A stretch of 64,000 nt of DNA from JAVBWO01 sp036677375 (lineage in GTDB: Bacteria; Bacillota; Dehalobacteriia; UBA4068; UBA4997), in contig JAVBWO010000001.1 of the NCBI GenBank assembly GCA_036677375.1, forward strand, positions 158,812-222,811, read 5' to 3'. The translations under genes and the position numbers were made by a program. Below the pieces are notes generated by a model. It was not told the DNA's origin and did no database searches. It worked only from the letters and a program-made list of their open reading frames with translations. Of the stretch, positions 16,750 through 26,065 are shown piece after piece (the first letter of the stretch is position 1; each line of letters begins with the position of its first letter).

Positions 16750-16933
16750 TATCAAAGAAAGAAGAAAAAAGCTCGGATTCCGGCAAGAGGATATGGCGGT
16801 GGCTCTTGGCGTTACCAGACAGACCATAAACGCCATTGAAAACGAAAAATATAACCCTACTTTAGAGTTGGCGATGAGACTGGCATTACTACTCAACACC
16901 ACTGTCGAAGAGCTTTTTGAACTAGATTATTGA
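16739..16933 (+). CDS. Compact XRE-family transcriptional regulator
   Basis: 64 residues, almost only a helix-turn-helix: RQEDMAVALGVTRQTINAIE is the typical YozG-type recognition region, with NPTLELAMRLALLLNTTVEELF following. The ATG at 16739 overlaps the end of the upstream membrane-protein gene by 11 bases, so the two are translated together. It probably represses its own promoter at the 24-base palindrome. Confidence 0.9.
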   Translation: MKNSIKERRKKLGFRQEDMAVALGVTRQTINAIENEKYNPTLELAMRLALLLNTTVEELFELDY

Positions 16934-17130
16934 CAGCAATGGCATAAAAAGCACCAAACCTTTTGCGAAAAAAAAGATTTTCATATGGGCAGGTTCTTTA
17001 GCAGCCATTTTTGCCTGGCTTCATATCTATGATACACAGGAAAGACATCAGCCAGAAAGGCGTTGTTCAATCTATCGATATATTACCATGATTCGAAGGC
17101 CAGATGTTTGAATACGGAGGCGTTTGGGGT

Positions 17131-17712
17131 ATGAAAAAGGGGTTTGGGAAGCGCTATGATAAACCGATGGCAGTTGCCTTAGGCATTCTGACGATTCTAT
17201 TCATTGTTCTGGCATCCATTGACAAGGACTTTTTCAACTGGGCATTTGCACGCCACCAAAACCAACTAAGTTGGTATATACGGCCGCTTTTTCTAATACC
17301 GTTTTGCTTTTTCGCTTATAGAAGAAGCTGGTGTGGAATTTTCGGAACGATATTCTTGCTTTTGACCAGTATGTTTTGGTTCCCCCAACCCGCTTTTGTA
17401 AACGATCAGGTAAAGTCTTTTCTGGAAATGGAACAAGCATATCTAAGCGGTTCGTGGGGCGTCACAAAAATTCTCATAACTTTGCTGGTTCCAATATCGC
17501 TTTCCGCATTAGCTTTGGCATTTTGGAAACGTAGCCTTTGGCTTGGAATATCAGTTATGATATTGATAGCCGTTGCCAAAATGCTATGGAGCGCAGTATT
17601 TGGCGGCGCCTCGGGAAGCTCTGTTATGCCACCCGCTATCCTGGGCTTAGTGATCTGTATTGTTTTGATTCATATAGGATTTAGAAGGCTTGAGAAGAAA
17701 AAAAAGAGTTGA
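17131..17712 (+). CDS. Multi-helix membrane protein, unknown
   Basis: 193 residues with about six hydrophobic segments and short polar loops, ending in a basic RRLEKKKKS tail (cytoplasmic by the positive-inside rule). The ATG at 17131 has GGAGG ten bases upstream; an ATG nine codons earlier has none. No motif points to a function. It lies about 200 bases after the XRE pair and may share its transcript. Region 16934-17103 may hold a shortened leftover of a related gene but shows no clear frame. Confidence 0.6.
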   Translation: MKKGFGKRYDKPMAVALGILTILFIVLASIDKDFFNWAFARHQNQLSWYIRPLFLIPFCFFAYRRSWCGIFGTIFLLLTSMFWFPQPAFVNDQVKSFLEMEQAYLSGSWGVTKILITLLVPISLSALALAFWKRSLWLGISVMILIAVAKMLWSAVFGGASGSSVMPPAILGLVICIVLIHIGFRRLEKKKKS

Positions 17713-17882
17713 TGTACTGTATTTCAATGCTATTTTGGCAGGTTAAAACTGTTTAATATATTATGATCGACAAAAAAACAATCATATAGCAAATTCTTGA
17801 CATAAATTACAATAAAAACAGTATGCCCCCCTCTGGAGCATACTGTATGATTGATACATTCCTAATATCGATCCAACTTGTT

Positions 17883-18758
17883 TTATGCGTAGCGCTTGTT
17901 TCCAAAATAAAATATCGTAAAAAGCCCTGGACCGCAATGCGCCCCAATAACAACACCCAGGCTCGTAATCGTTACTTTGGATACCGTTGGAAAGGTCTCG
18001 AGCACCTTCTGCCGCATGAATTCCGCATCCTTCAAGCAGTCTGCGTGGTTGATGTATACCTCTTTACCGTCCGGTTCAGTGAAATCCTGCTTCATCCTAT
18101 CTAGTATATCAAGCAAAGCTGCCTTCCTACCGCGAACCTTGGAGGCAACAACGAGTTTCCCTTCATCCGATACATAAAGGACAGGCTTTATGGAAAGGAG
18201 TGATCCTACCATGGCGGCGGCATTGGAAACACGCCCGCCCCGTTTGAGATAGTTGAGGTCATCCACCGTGAACCAGTGCATAATTTTCAGTTTGTTGGCT
18301 TCCGCCCACTCTATTGTTTCGTCGTAGCTTTTACCCGCGTCTCGCAACATGACCATATGATGCAACAGCATGCCAAGGCCACCGGAAATGCATAGGGTAT
18401 CCATAAGATAAAAGCGTTGGTTGGGATACTCTTCCTTGATCTGCTTTGCCGCTTCCTCGGCATTGATAAAAGAATGGGAAATTTGGCGGGACATATCGAG
18501 GAATATGACGTCCTTCCCCATCTCCATGAGCCCCTTGAAGAATTCATGATAGGTATAGGTGTTGATCATGGAGGTGGTCATCATCGCGCCTTCTCTCATG
18601 CGCTTATATGTATATTGTCTCGTCTCTTCTTTGCAGTCGTCGTTAAACAGCTCATTATCCATTGTATAGGTGTAACTGATAAAGGGCACTTCATGCTCGA
18701 TAAAATATTCCGCCGGAAGGTCGGCGGTAGAAGCCGCGGCAATTATAAAGTCTGTCAT
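17883..18758 (-). CDS. DegV family fatty-acid-binding protein
   Basis: 291 residues. DegV proteins bind a fatty acid and, as FakB in Staphylococcus, present it to the kinase FakA for phosphorylation. Hallmarks are the N-terminal ASTADLPAEYF, the MTTSMINTYTYHEFF region (the T-S-Q/M-P-like site), the DTLCISGGLGMLL block, RGGRVS, and a C-terminal GAHCGPGLF with the conserved His. The start at 18758 is chosen by the AGGAGG site; an upstream ATG would add 29 unrelated residues. Its fatty-acid kinase is not in the window. Confidence 0.93.
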   Translation of the reverse strand: MTDFIIAAASTADLPAEYFIEHEVPFISYTYTMDNELFNDDCKEETRQYTYKRMREGAMMTTSMINTYTYHEFFKGLMEMGKDVIFLDMSRQISHSFINAEEAAKQIKEEYPNQRFYLMDTLCISGGLGMLLHHMVMLRDAGKSYDETIEWAEANKLKIMHWFTVDDLNYLKRGGRVSNAAAMVGSLLSIKPVLYVSDEGKLVVASKVRGRKAALLDILDRMKQDFTEPDGKEVYINHADCLKDAEFMRQKVLETFPTVSKVTITSLGVVIGAHCGPGLFTIFYFGNKRYA

Positions 18759-18911
18759 CTTGATCCTCCTGATGCGATAATATAGTTTTATTATATAGAA
18801 TAATTGTTTCAGTGTAAAGTAAGATATATGACGTCTATTAAGCATATATCTTAGGGCAAATTACAGCTAAGGTAAATTACCTAATTTTTTCTATCAGTAT
18901 ACAATGTAACG

Positions 18912-19357
18912 TTACGTATTACAAGCAGGATTTTGGCGCTTAACTTTATTTGTCGTATTTACGGAGCTATTTCTTTGTTTTTCCTTAAAAGCATCCACTC
19001 TTGACGCAATATATTCCTGCACCTTATCTCTAGGGATACCAAGAGAACCCGATAATTCACCAAAAAGCAATTCCTCTGCCCGCTTCATAAATTTTTCATC
19101 CACTTGGCCCAACTTGAGGCTTTGCTGCTCTGCACATTGCTTTTTTGCGTAAATAGACATGGTAAGTTCAATTAAATCCGCGCAATTATGTGTTCGATGG
19201 CATCTGCCCACATTTCATATGAAATCCAACCTCGAAGCAAGTAATTAATGGTGCAAGTATGTTCACTGATATAATAGAAATAACGGCCATAAAAAATGCA
19301 AATTCTCTCTTGTCTCGCGGTAATTTCATATAAAATTCCACAATTTGTCTCCCTCAT
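18912..19357 (-). pseudogene. Frameshifted small protein gene, unknown
   Basis: Two overlapping frames read as one interrupted protein. The first (from ATG 19357) gives about 60 residues ending WADAIEHIIA. The second continues with LIELTMSIYAKKQ to about 80 more residues including RAEELLFGELSGSLGIPRDK. The second part has no ribosome site before its first ATG (19160), so a one-base shift near 19175-19185 is the simplest reading. No family is recognised. Confidence 0.35.
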
Positions 19358-19390
19358 TTCTCTTTTAATTTCAAAACCGTTTAAACAAAA

Positions 19391-19424
19391 AAAGAGCGCG
19401 AGATCAAATAAATGATCTCGCGCT
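19391..19424 (-). terminator. Strong hairpin with T-run, directly behind a promoter
   Basis: AGCGCGAGATCA pairs perfectly with TGATCTCGCGCT over a six-base loop, and on the minus strand is followed by CTTTTTTT. It sits between a minus-strand promoter (19430-19456) and the small frameshifted gene, so transcripts would start at the hairpin. Confidence 0.65.
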
Positions 19425-19429
19425 GAACC

Positions 19430-19456
19430 ATTATACGCGCTTAAACAATTTCACAA
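19430..19456 (-). promoter_or_regulatory. Minus-strand promoter upstream of the hairpin
   Basis: On the minus strand TTGTGA (19456-19451) and TATAAT (19435-19430) are spaced by about 15 bases. Transcription would begin at about 19423, the first base of the hairpin stem. Confidence 0.45.
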
Positions 19457-19590
19457 CAGTTATTCTAAATGAAGATTTGAAATTTTGCAAGCAGACTTTT
19501 ATTTTATTTATTTTATTGATTATCTAGTAATTGGGCGGTACAATAAATTAATAGATTTCCTTTTGTGAAATATGGAATATAGGAGGAATT

Positions 19591-20421
19591 ATGTATAATA
19601 ATGATACCGTTTATTATCCGTATGATGAAATGACTACTGTTTTACTACCGGTAACATCAGGATGCTCCTATAACAAATGCGTATTTTGTTCTATGTATAA
19701 AGACGAAAAGTACAATGAAGTTCCATTTTCGGATATAGAAATACAATTATTAAATGGATATATCTATACTGAAAAAATATTTTTAACAGGCGCAGATCCT
19801 ATGTCAATAGGATTTGATAAAATGAAGCGATTACTGGATTTGATACATCAGTATTTGCCGTATTGCGCGCGTGTAGCCTCATATGCGTCCATAAAGAGTA
19901 TTGCCAAATATTCAGTTGAGGAACTATCCGTTCTTCATGACGCGGGGCTTAGACTACTCTATATCGGTTTTGAAACAGGTAGAGATGATATATTAAAATT
20001 GATGAAGAAAGGCCATACGGTTAATGAAGCAATTAAACAAGCAAAGAAACTGAACGAGGCAAAAATACCGTTTAATTCTATCATTATGTATGGAATAGCC
20101 GGTAAAGGCGAATCTGTGGATAACGCAATTGCAACTGCTAAAATGATAAATCAGTTTATAACAAATAAAGTTATCACCATGAACCTAATAGTCTTTGACG
20201 AAACGGAGTTAAACAATATGGTAAAAAGAGGTGATTTTATTCCTCCATACGGAAACGAAAGATTAGAAGAAATAAGAACACTTTTAGACCATCTTGAACC
20301 TAAACAACCAATGATATTTGATACGACACATCCAACAAATATCATTAAGATAAAAGGCACATTGATGCAGGATAAAGAAAGATTAATTAATGAAGTAACA
20401 AATTATATAAAAGTTCAGTAA
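19591..20421 (+). CDS. Radical SAM protein, Elp3/MiaB-like type
   Basis: 276 residues. The iron-sulfur cluster motif is C25-SYNK-C30-VF-C33, a CX4CX2C spacing rather than the classical CX3CX2C, followed by a TIM-barrel fold with LTGADPMSIG and the GFETGRDDILKLMKKGH block typical of the Elp3/MiaB-like radical SAM superfamily. ATAGGAGG precedes the ATG. There is no accessory domain, so the substrate is unknown. A hairpin terminator follows at once; monocistronic. Confidence 0.88.
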   Translation: MYNNDTVYYPYDEMTTVLLPVTSGCSYNKCVFCSMYKDEKYNEVPFSDIEIQLLNGYIYTEKIFLTGADPMSIGFDKMKRLLDLIHQYLPYCARVASYASIKSIAKYSVEELSVLHDAGLRLLYIGFETGRDDILKLMKKGHTVNEAIKQAKKLNEAKIPFNSIIMYGIAGKGESVDNAIATAKMINQFITNKVITMNLIVFDETELNNMVKRGDFIPPYGNERLEEIRTLLDHLEPKQPMIFDTTHPTNIIKIKGTLMQDKERLINEVTNYIKVQ

Positions 20422-20430
20422 TAAATGATA

Positions 20431-20466
20431 AAAAGCTTAGCATAAATCTATGCTGAGCTTTTTTTA
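20431..20466 (+). terminator. Terminator of the radical SAM gene
   Basis: AAAGCTTAGCATA pairs with TATGCTGAGCTTT over AATC, followed by TTTT. Confidence 0.85.
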
Positions 20467-20560
20467 TTTTGAAGTAATAACAATACTGATTGGAAACAGC
20501 CAAAATTAACCGGCAGCTTTGTAAGATCACAAAAACAAAGAGCGCATTCATTTCCGATGA

Positions 20561-20758
20561 CGTTCTCATAAAGATTCTTTATCCAACCACTATGAATATC
20601 GTGTAAAATTAGACGATGGTGATTGTGACTGGAGTACTATTCTGATGTCGCTCCGTGTCCTGCTTCGCCATGTGGCAGGTACCCAATGGGGCAACAAGAA
20701 ATACATGAATATGCGGCATCTGGAGGTTATGGTTGACGATGCTTATATTGCCGGTTGA
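20561..20758 (+). pseudogene. Unrecognised reading-frame remnant
   Basis: 65 open codons with protein-like content (NHYEYRVKLDDGDCDW, then VLLRHVAGTQWGNKKYMNM) and no start codon or ribosome site. After the TGA the same frame stays open for about 20 codons. Probably a fragment of an older gene. I do not recognise the family. Confidence 0.25.
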
Positions 20759-21126
20759 CTTTATCCTGCCAGAGACTACAAACCAATTTGCGAAACATTC
20801 TTGACACTACTGGTTTAAGAGATAAAAGAGAAATATTTACCAGATGTTTTATTATTATTAAGTGTTGTTTTGTGTACCCAATATTGGCCTCTAAAACTTT
20901 TTATTTGCAAAAGTTTTAATAAATTAAATCACAAAATCATCTATGTTATAATATGGACAAATCATCACTACTAGGGGCCCATATAAAAGACACAATCATT
21001 ATAATTTACAAAGGAAATATACGAAATCATTTCTTTTTTTAAGTTCATTTTGATATAATGCTAATAGTCTAATGAAACAGTACCAGAATATCTTATTTTG
21101 ACACGCTTTAAGACGCTTTGGCCAAT
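20759..21126. other. AT-rich intergenic stretch
   Basis: I see no gene, tRNA or clear terminator. A palindromic GGGGCCC at about 20974 is the only marked feature. Confidence 0.4.
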
Positions 21127-22764
21127 TTAATCTGCGAGGGACACAGTGTAGGATTTCCGGTCCAACAGATAAATGTTCCAAGCAATTTGAACATTCATCT
21201 GCTGTTGATTAAGACGCAGGTCAATTTCAAGCAACTCACACATTTTTGAAAAACGATATTTAACGGAATTGTAGTGTACATGAAGCTTGATTGCCGCCGC
21301 TTTAAGCTTCCAATCAGAATCAATGAGTGCTTGCAGGGTTTCCAATAATGCAATATTATACCTTTTTTCGTGTTGAACAAGGGGCATGATATATTTGTCT
21401 ACGTATTCTTTTGCTTCACGTGTTGACTTGATGTTTTGTAACAGCCGGGAAATTCCTTGATCTTCATAAAAAAGAACGCAGTCAAAACGGCCAGATTGGT
21501 ATCCCAGATTGATAGCATTTCTTGCCTCTATAAAGCTTTTGGATATATCCCGTATTTTCTCGCAATAAGAACCAACACCCATGGTGCTGGTGAATGGAGT
21601 TTTTTCGCCAGGAGATTTCTTTGCGTCGGCAAAAACGCTTTGTAGCCGCTCGCGCAGGCTCAGCCTCTCGCTTTTGCTCGGCAAAATAATAAAGGCAATG
21701 TAATCGCTCTGTTCGTAGTGTAGTACAAATTGGAATCGGTCTAAAATATGCTTGATGACCGTGTTGAAAATTTGCTCTTTATAATATTTGTGCATTTTCG
21801 CTTTGGTTGCATCAAATTGATTGATATACGTTCTTTTGTAATTGTTTATATCCACAACCACTACCACGCCACCATTGGCGAAGTTCCAGTTATAGAGGTT
21901 CGCCCGATTCTGCACCTCCTCATTGGACTTTATATTGTCAAACAAAAGGTCGGCCAAAAATTGTTCTCGGTACCGGTCCTCAATGGCCCTGTTTGACAAA
22001 CGGGTCTGCATACGGATGATCATTACAATGCTGGCATACTCCAGTGCGGTTTTAATCACATGGTCGGAAACATTTGTTTGTCTATTATCGTAAAATATTT
22101 TCCCATAGGTTGTGTTTTGATTTGCTACCTCATACACGCACACGTCTGGCGCCGTAAATTTGGACAAGCAACGATCCGTGTCGGATTCTGCCTTAAGCCG
22201 TTGGGAAAACACATCTTCAAGGTTTGAAAAATGCAACTCATTAAAACATAAATCCAAGAAAACAACTGGCCGTTGCAAAAAGGATTCTAAATAAGAAAGC
22301 GTTTCGGAAATGCGGCTGTTTGATATGGCTAGGCGTATGAACAGATCGTGAATCTCTTCCTGTTGTTTCAGATATTTGTTGTTTTCATCTAAAACACATT
22401 GCATTACCGGCAGAATGATTTCAGTCCAGGGGAAACGGTCCGGGATGTGAATTAGCGGAAGATTTACTGAATTGGCTGCTTCAATCACCCAATCGGGAAA
22501 GGAGCCAATAAAGCGGTTTGTCTTGATACCAAAAGCAGCCACATTTGCGCTTGATAACTTGTGTATCAGTGTGGATAATCCACCCACATCATCCTTGAAT
22601 ACATAAGCTGTTGTGATCAGAAATTCGTTTCCACGCATCCAATTGTAGATATCGGGTGCATCCATGACAGAAACATTGGTAACTTTGTTTGACAACCCCT
22701 TCGCACCGGCAACCAGTCTGAGTTCCTTGAGTTCTGGAAGTTCCAGCATTTCACTCACTATCAA
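21127..22764 (-). CDS. PucR family transcriptional regulator
   Basis: 545 residues in family order: an N-terminal PucR-like ligand domain (LVAGAKGLSNKVTNVSVMDAPD with GNEFLITTAYVF), a middle CdaR GGDEF-like domain (about 270-420), and a C-terminal PucR-type helix-turn-helix (LLETLQALIDSDWKLKAAAIKLHVHYNSVKYRF). Start TTG 22764 has AGGAGGG upstream; an earlier ATG would add eight residues across that site. It is divergent from the DUF5058/amidohydrolase operon and is its likely regulator. Known PucR proteins control purine or amino-acid catabolism. Confidence 0.92.
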   Translation of the reverse strand: MIVSEMLELPELKELRLVAGAKGLSNKVTNVSVMDAPDIYNWMRGNEFLITTAYVFKDDVGGLSTLIHKLSSANVAAFGIKTNRFIGSFPDWVIEAANSVNLPLIHIPDRFPWTEIILPVMQCVLDENNKYLKQQEEIHDLFIRLAISNSRISETLSYLESFLQRPVVFLDLCFNELHFSNLEDVFSQRLKAESDTDRCLSKFTAPDVCVYEVANQNTTYGKIFYDNRQTNVSDHVIKTALEYASIVMIIRMQTRLSNRAIEDRYREQFLADLLFDNIKSNEEVQNRANLYNWNFANGGVVVVVDINNYKRTYINQFDATKAKMHKYYKEQIFNTVIKHILDRFQFVLHYEQSDYIAFIILPSKSERLSLRERLQSVFADAKKSPGEKTPFTSTMGVGSYCEKIRDISKSFIEARNAINLGYQSGRFDCVLFYEDQGISRLLQNIKSTREAKEYVDKYIMPLVQHEKRYNIALLETLQALIDSDWKLKAAAIKLHVHYNSVKYRFSKMCELLEIDLRLNQQQMNVQIAWNIYLLDRKSYTVSLAD

Positions 22765-23164
22765 GTAAACCCCTCCTAACAAACGCACGCTTGCTTCCCA
22801 AACCGTATCAAAATGCCTAATTTATAAAAATTATATCACAGGAATTGTCGTAAGTCACATAATTTATTTTGGTTGCATTCCCCCAAATTATTAAGATTGC
22901 AAATGACAAAAAGAAACAAAACAACAAAAAAATCTTGCGAAATTTGTACACTAAAAACAATTTAAAAAAAACTTTGTATTCAGTGGCTAGAAACAACCGT
23001 CAATTTTGAGTTTTGGAGTATATTTCTGTCGTGCGGAAACTTTGCTACAATAAAGCTACTATAGTAGTTTTTGCTTCGGCCGGGCATCATTGTGGGGTGT
23101 TTATACCCCAAACGATTCTGAATTTTTTCGCATTTCTGTCATTGCATAAAAAGGAGTGAAGTAT
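22765..23164. promoter_or_regulatory. Divergent control region between PucR and DUF5058 operon
   Basis: 400 AT-rich bases without a gene. A TACAAT -10-like box at about 23047 and a TACTATAGTA palindrome at about 23058-23067 lie on the DUF5058 side, where a PucR-type activator would be expected to act. The exact sites are inference. Confidence 0.35.
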
Positions 23165-23872
23165 ATGGATTTGCAACAAATATCAAATTCCGCAATATTC
23201 TGGGCACTATGCGGCATAACTGTATCGATTGCACTGTTACAGACCATTTTGTTCCTGCGAAAGGCAAACAGCACTGCAAAACTGGCCCAAATTTCGCCGG
23301 ACATTACCAAGCAGGCATTGCGAATTGGGCTGGTTTCCGCTATTGGCCCAGCAATGGGCGTGTTTATTGTAATGGTTGGCTTGATTTCTTCGCTGGGTGG
23401 GCCAATGTCATGGATGCGTCTTTCCATCATTGGTGCGGCAGCTACAGAACTAACTGCGGCAAATTTATCCGCACAGGCGGCAGGAGCTCAATTGGGCGGA
23501 ACCGGCTTCACCATCACCGTCATGGCGGTAACCTGGTTTGCCATGGCGCTGAACGGTGCCGGCTGGCTGGTTATGACAGGAATATTTACCCCCAAGCTGG
23601 AAGCGTTACGGGACAAGGTGAGCGGCGGTGACAATAAGTGGCTGATTGTACTGAGTGGGGCGGCCTCCTTAGGGATCTTTGGTTATCTATGCGATAACGA
23701 AATTGTCAAGGGATTTAGTAGCGCCTTGGCTACAGTGAGCGGCGCCTTGTGCATGGTATTTCTTGTGAAAGTGATTGTCCCCAAATTTCCCAAATTGATG
23801 GAGTATTCTTTAGGAATCGCAATGCTGGTCGGAATGGCGGCGGCCATCACCCTTGACATAGTGACCGTATAA
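23165..23872 (+). CDS. DUF5058 membrane protein
   Basis: 235 residues with about six membrane helices and conserved small-residue loops (RIGLVSAIGPAMGVF, the GGPMSWMRLSIIGAAATE block, SGAASLGIFGYL). This matches the DUF5058 family, which has no assigned function. ATG 23165 is eight bases after AAGGAG; the GTG nine bases before overlaps that site. It is first in a tight operon with a second membrane protein of equal size and an M20D amidohydrolase, which suggests a two-part transporter for the hydrolase substrate or product. Confidence 0.85.
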   Translation: MDLQQISNSAIFWALCGITVSIALLQTILFLRKANSTAKLAQISPDITKQALRIGLVSAIGPAMGVFIVMVGLISSLGGPMSWMRLSIIGAAATELTAANLSAQAAGAQLGGTGFTITVMAVTWFAMALNGAGWLVMTGIFTPKLEALRDKVSGGDNKWLIVLSGAASLGIFGYLCDNEIVKGFSSALATVSGALCMVFLVKVIVPKFPKLMEYSLGIAMLVGMAAAITLDIVTV

Positions 23873-23892
23873 TAAGTAGGAGGAATATGATA

Positions 23893-24564
23893 ATGGAAAT
23901 GCAATATCTGCAAGATTGGAAGAAAAGCTGTGTGCGGATTGGTACGCCGACAAACCTGCTTGCCGCCCTTACCGCCTTTATCCCCGCGATCTGGCTTTGT
24001 GTCAGCTATAACTGCTGGCCCGATTTTGGATTGGTCATGAAAGCCTGGGGGCTGGTTGCGCTTTCTTTTGCCGCGTTGTATTTTGTCGAGCCCATCTCCT
24101 ATTATGCCTCCCTTGGCATGTCTGGGACGTATTTAAGTTTTCTATCCGGAAACATTGGCAATATGCGCGTGCCTTGTGCAGCCCTGGCACTGGATACAAC
24201 AAAAAGCAAACCGGGAACTTTACAGGCGGAGGTGGTCTCTACACTGGCGATTTGCGGCTCCATCTTTACCAATCTGCTTTTTACAACGCTTGCAGCACTG
24301 GTTGGCGTTGCGGTGGTCGCCATCTTGCCTAGCTTCATATCTGTTGGCCTGACCAAATATGCAGGCGCGGCAATTTACGGAGGTACTTTCGGCAATTTCG
24401 CCTTAAAAAACCCTAAAGTAGCAATGTATTCGCTGGGATTCACGTTGATTTTAAAACTTGTTTTGGCGCCTCCTGCGTGGGTTTTAATTGTAACCTCCGT
24501 GTTTGGCAGTATTCTTGTCGGCAGGTTTTTTTATACCAGAGGAAACAAGAAAACCGTGGCTTAA
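23893..24564 (+). CDS. Membrane protein, partner of DUF5058
   Basis: About 223 residues, five to six helices. It carries SLGMSGTYLSFLSGNIGNMR and CAALALDTTKSKPGTLQAE in cytoplasmic or re-entrant loops, sequences rich in Gly/Ser and small residues, as in transport pores. It starts at ATG 23893, nine bases after AGGAGG and 20 bases after the DUF5058 stop. Conserved pairing with DUF5058 is my expectation, not shown here. No named family. Confidence 0.7.
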   Translation: MEMQYLQDWKKSCVRIGTPTNLLAALTAFIPAIWLCVSYNCWPDFGLVMKAWGLVALSFAALYFVEPISYYASLGMSGTYLSFLSGNIGNMRVPCAALALDTTKSKPGTLQAEVVSTLAICGSIFTNLLFTTLAALVGVAVVAILPSFISVGLTKYAGAAIYGGTFGNFALKNPKVAMYSLGFTLILKLVLAPPAWVLIVTSVFGSILVGRFFYTRGNKKTVA

Positions 24565-24581
24565 TAAAGGGGGACTTTTGA

Positions 24582-25757
24582 ATGGATAAAAAGTATGAAG
24601 AAATCCAACAGTATATTGTTTTCAATAGAAGAAATTTGCACCAGATTCCCGAAGTTGGCACTGACCTTCCTTTGACAAGAGATTACATTTGCAGGGAACT
24701 GAATGCGTTGGGAATACCTTACAAGTTGAGTTCCAAGGATTCCGGTCTTGTTGCTACCCTCGGCTTTGACCGTCCCGGCAAAACCATTGCGTTGCGCGCT
24801 GATATGGACGCCCTGCCGGTAACGGAGGAGACGGGGTTGCCCTTTGCTTCGGTGCATTCGGGAGCTATGCATGCCTGCGGGCATGACGCTCACATGGCGA
24901 TGCTGCTTGGTGCTGCGAAACTTCTTCTGGAGAAGAAAGAAGAGTTGAATGGGTCAATCAAACTGTTTTTCCAAACGGGAGAGGAGTCTGCCATTGGTGC
25001 TGAGCTCCTGATAGACGAAGGGTGCATGGAAAAGGTGGATGCCGTATTCGGCACCCATATTGGTCTGATCATGGGAAAAGATTATCCCAGCGGCACAGTA
25101 ATTGCTGTGCCTGGATGCTGCATGGCATCCTATGACAAATTCGTCATCCATGTAGAGGGAAAGGGGATTCACGGTTCTTCTCCCGAAGGCGGCGTAGACC
25201 CTATTCATGTTGCAGCACAGATTGTTATTTCCCTGCAAGAGATATTGGCACGGGAAATAAAGGGAACCGAGGCGAGGGTGTTGACCGTCTGCCGTATTGA
25301 AGGCGGGCAGGTGTACAATGTCATTCCCAATGAGGCAGTTTTGGAGGGAACTATCCGGGCAGTGGACGATAAGGTCCGCAAATACATGGCCAAGCGGATT
25401 GAGGAAATCGCCAACGGTATTGCCACTACCTTCCGGGCAAAGTGCAACGTCGAAATCGTATGGGGAGCACCTCCGGTAGTCAACGATCCCGAACTGGCCC
25501 AATTGGTTGCTAGCGTGGCAGAACGACTTATCGGTAAGGAAAAGGTTATCACCCAGGTTCCCGCGGCTTCCATGATTGGTGAGGATTTCGCCTATTATCT
25601 TCAGAAAAAACCCGGAGCGTTTATTCTGCTTAGCTCGGCGGATGCTACCAAAGCTACCGATATCGGACACCACAATCCAAAGTTTGATGTAGATGAGGAT
25701 GTGATGTGGGAGGGTGCAGCGTTGTTTGCCGGAATTGCAGAAGAGATGTTGAAATAA
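24582..25757 (+). CDS. M20D amidohydrolase (aminoacylase/carboxypeptidase type)
   Basis: 391 residues of the M20D group, which cleaves N-acyl amino acids, amino-acid conjugates or aminobenzoyl-type amides. Metal ligands appear in order: CGHDAHM (C/H pair), GEES, GTHIG, and the C-terminal GHHNPKFDVDED. The lid domain insert (about 180-290, SPEGGVDPIHVAAQI) and GEDFAYYL are typical. AAGGGGG precedes the ATG. As last full gene after the two membrane proteins it probably supplies the enzymatic step of the module. Substrate cannot be assigned. Confidence 0.93.
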   Translation: MDKKYEEIQQYIVFNRRNLHQIPEVGTDLPLTRDYICRELNALGIPYKLSSKDSGLVATLGFDRPGKTIALRADMDALPVTEETGLPFASVHSGAMHACGHDAHMAMLLGAAKLLLEKKEELNGSIKLFFQTGEESAIGAELLIDEGCMEKVDAVFGTHIGLIMGKDYPSGTVIAVPGCCMASYDKFVIHVEGKGIHGSSPEGGVDPIHVAAQIVISLQEILAREIKGTEARVLTVCRIEGGQVYNVIPNEAVLEGTIRAVDDKVRKYMAKRIEEIANGIATTFRAKCNVEIVWGAPPVVNDPELAQLVASVAERLIGKEKVITQVPAASMIGEDFAYYLQKKPGAFILLSSADATKATDIGHHNPKFDVDEDVMWEGAALFAGIAEEMLK

Positions 25758-26065
25758 TGCAGGGAATGGACTACATCATTATTTATGCCTTATTGATCCT
25801 TCTGATGAGCTTCTTCTTCATTGTTCTCCCAAACAAAAAGAGGCACAAAAGGGTGCAGGAAATGCATAAATCGATTCGGGCAGGAGATACTGTTATCACC
25901 ATAGGCGGAGTGATTGCCACAGTGATTGAGCTAGAAGAGGATACCCTTACCATACGGCGTTATCGTCTCTTTCGACTGCGGATACCGTACCGGTACCGTC
26001 GATATGCCCCGATACGATGTGCCCGCCAAAACGGCCGTTCACCGGCAGGGCGCGCTCTAAATTGA
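25757..26065 (+). pseudogene. YajC-like gene truncated by a rearrangement
   Basis: The first ~62 codons match YajC, the small SecDF-associated membrane protein: one helix (IIIYALLILLMSFFFIVLP), then NKKRHKRVQEMHKSI and the conserved RAGDTVITIGGVIATV. At about 25945-25950 homology stops and the frame runs antisense through ribE (RRYRLFRLRIPYRYRR...), giving a spurious tail. The ATG overlaps the amidohydrolase stop (TAATG), so it is coupled to that operon, although yajC normally sits with secDF. Confidence 0.65.

Noticed and set aside
20930..20990. GGGGCCC-containing stretch considered as a purine-type riboswitch
   Set aside because: The conserved junction and loop motifs of purine riboswitches are absent.
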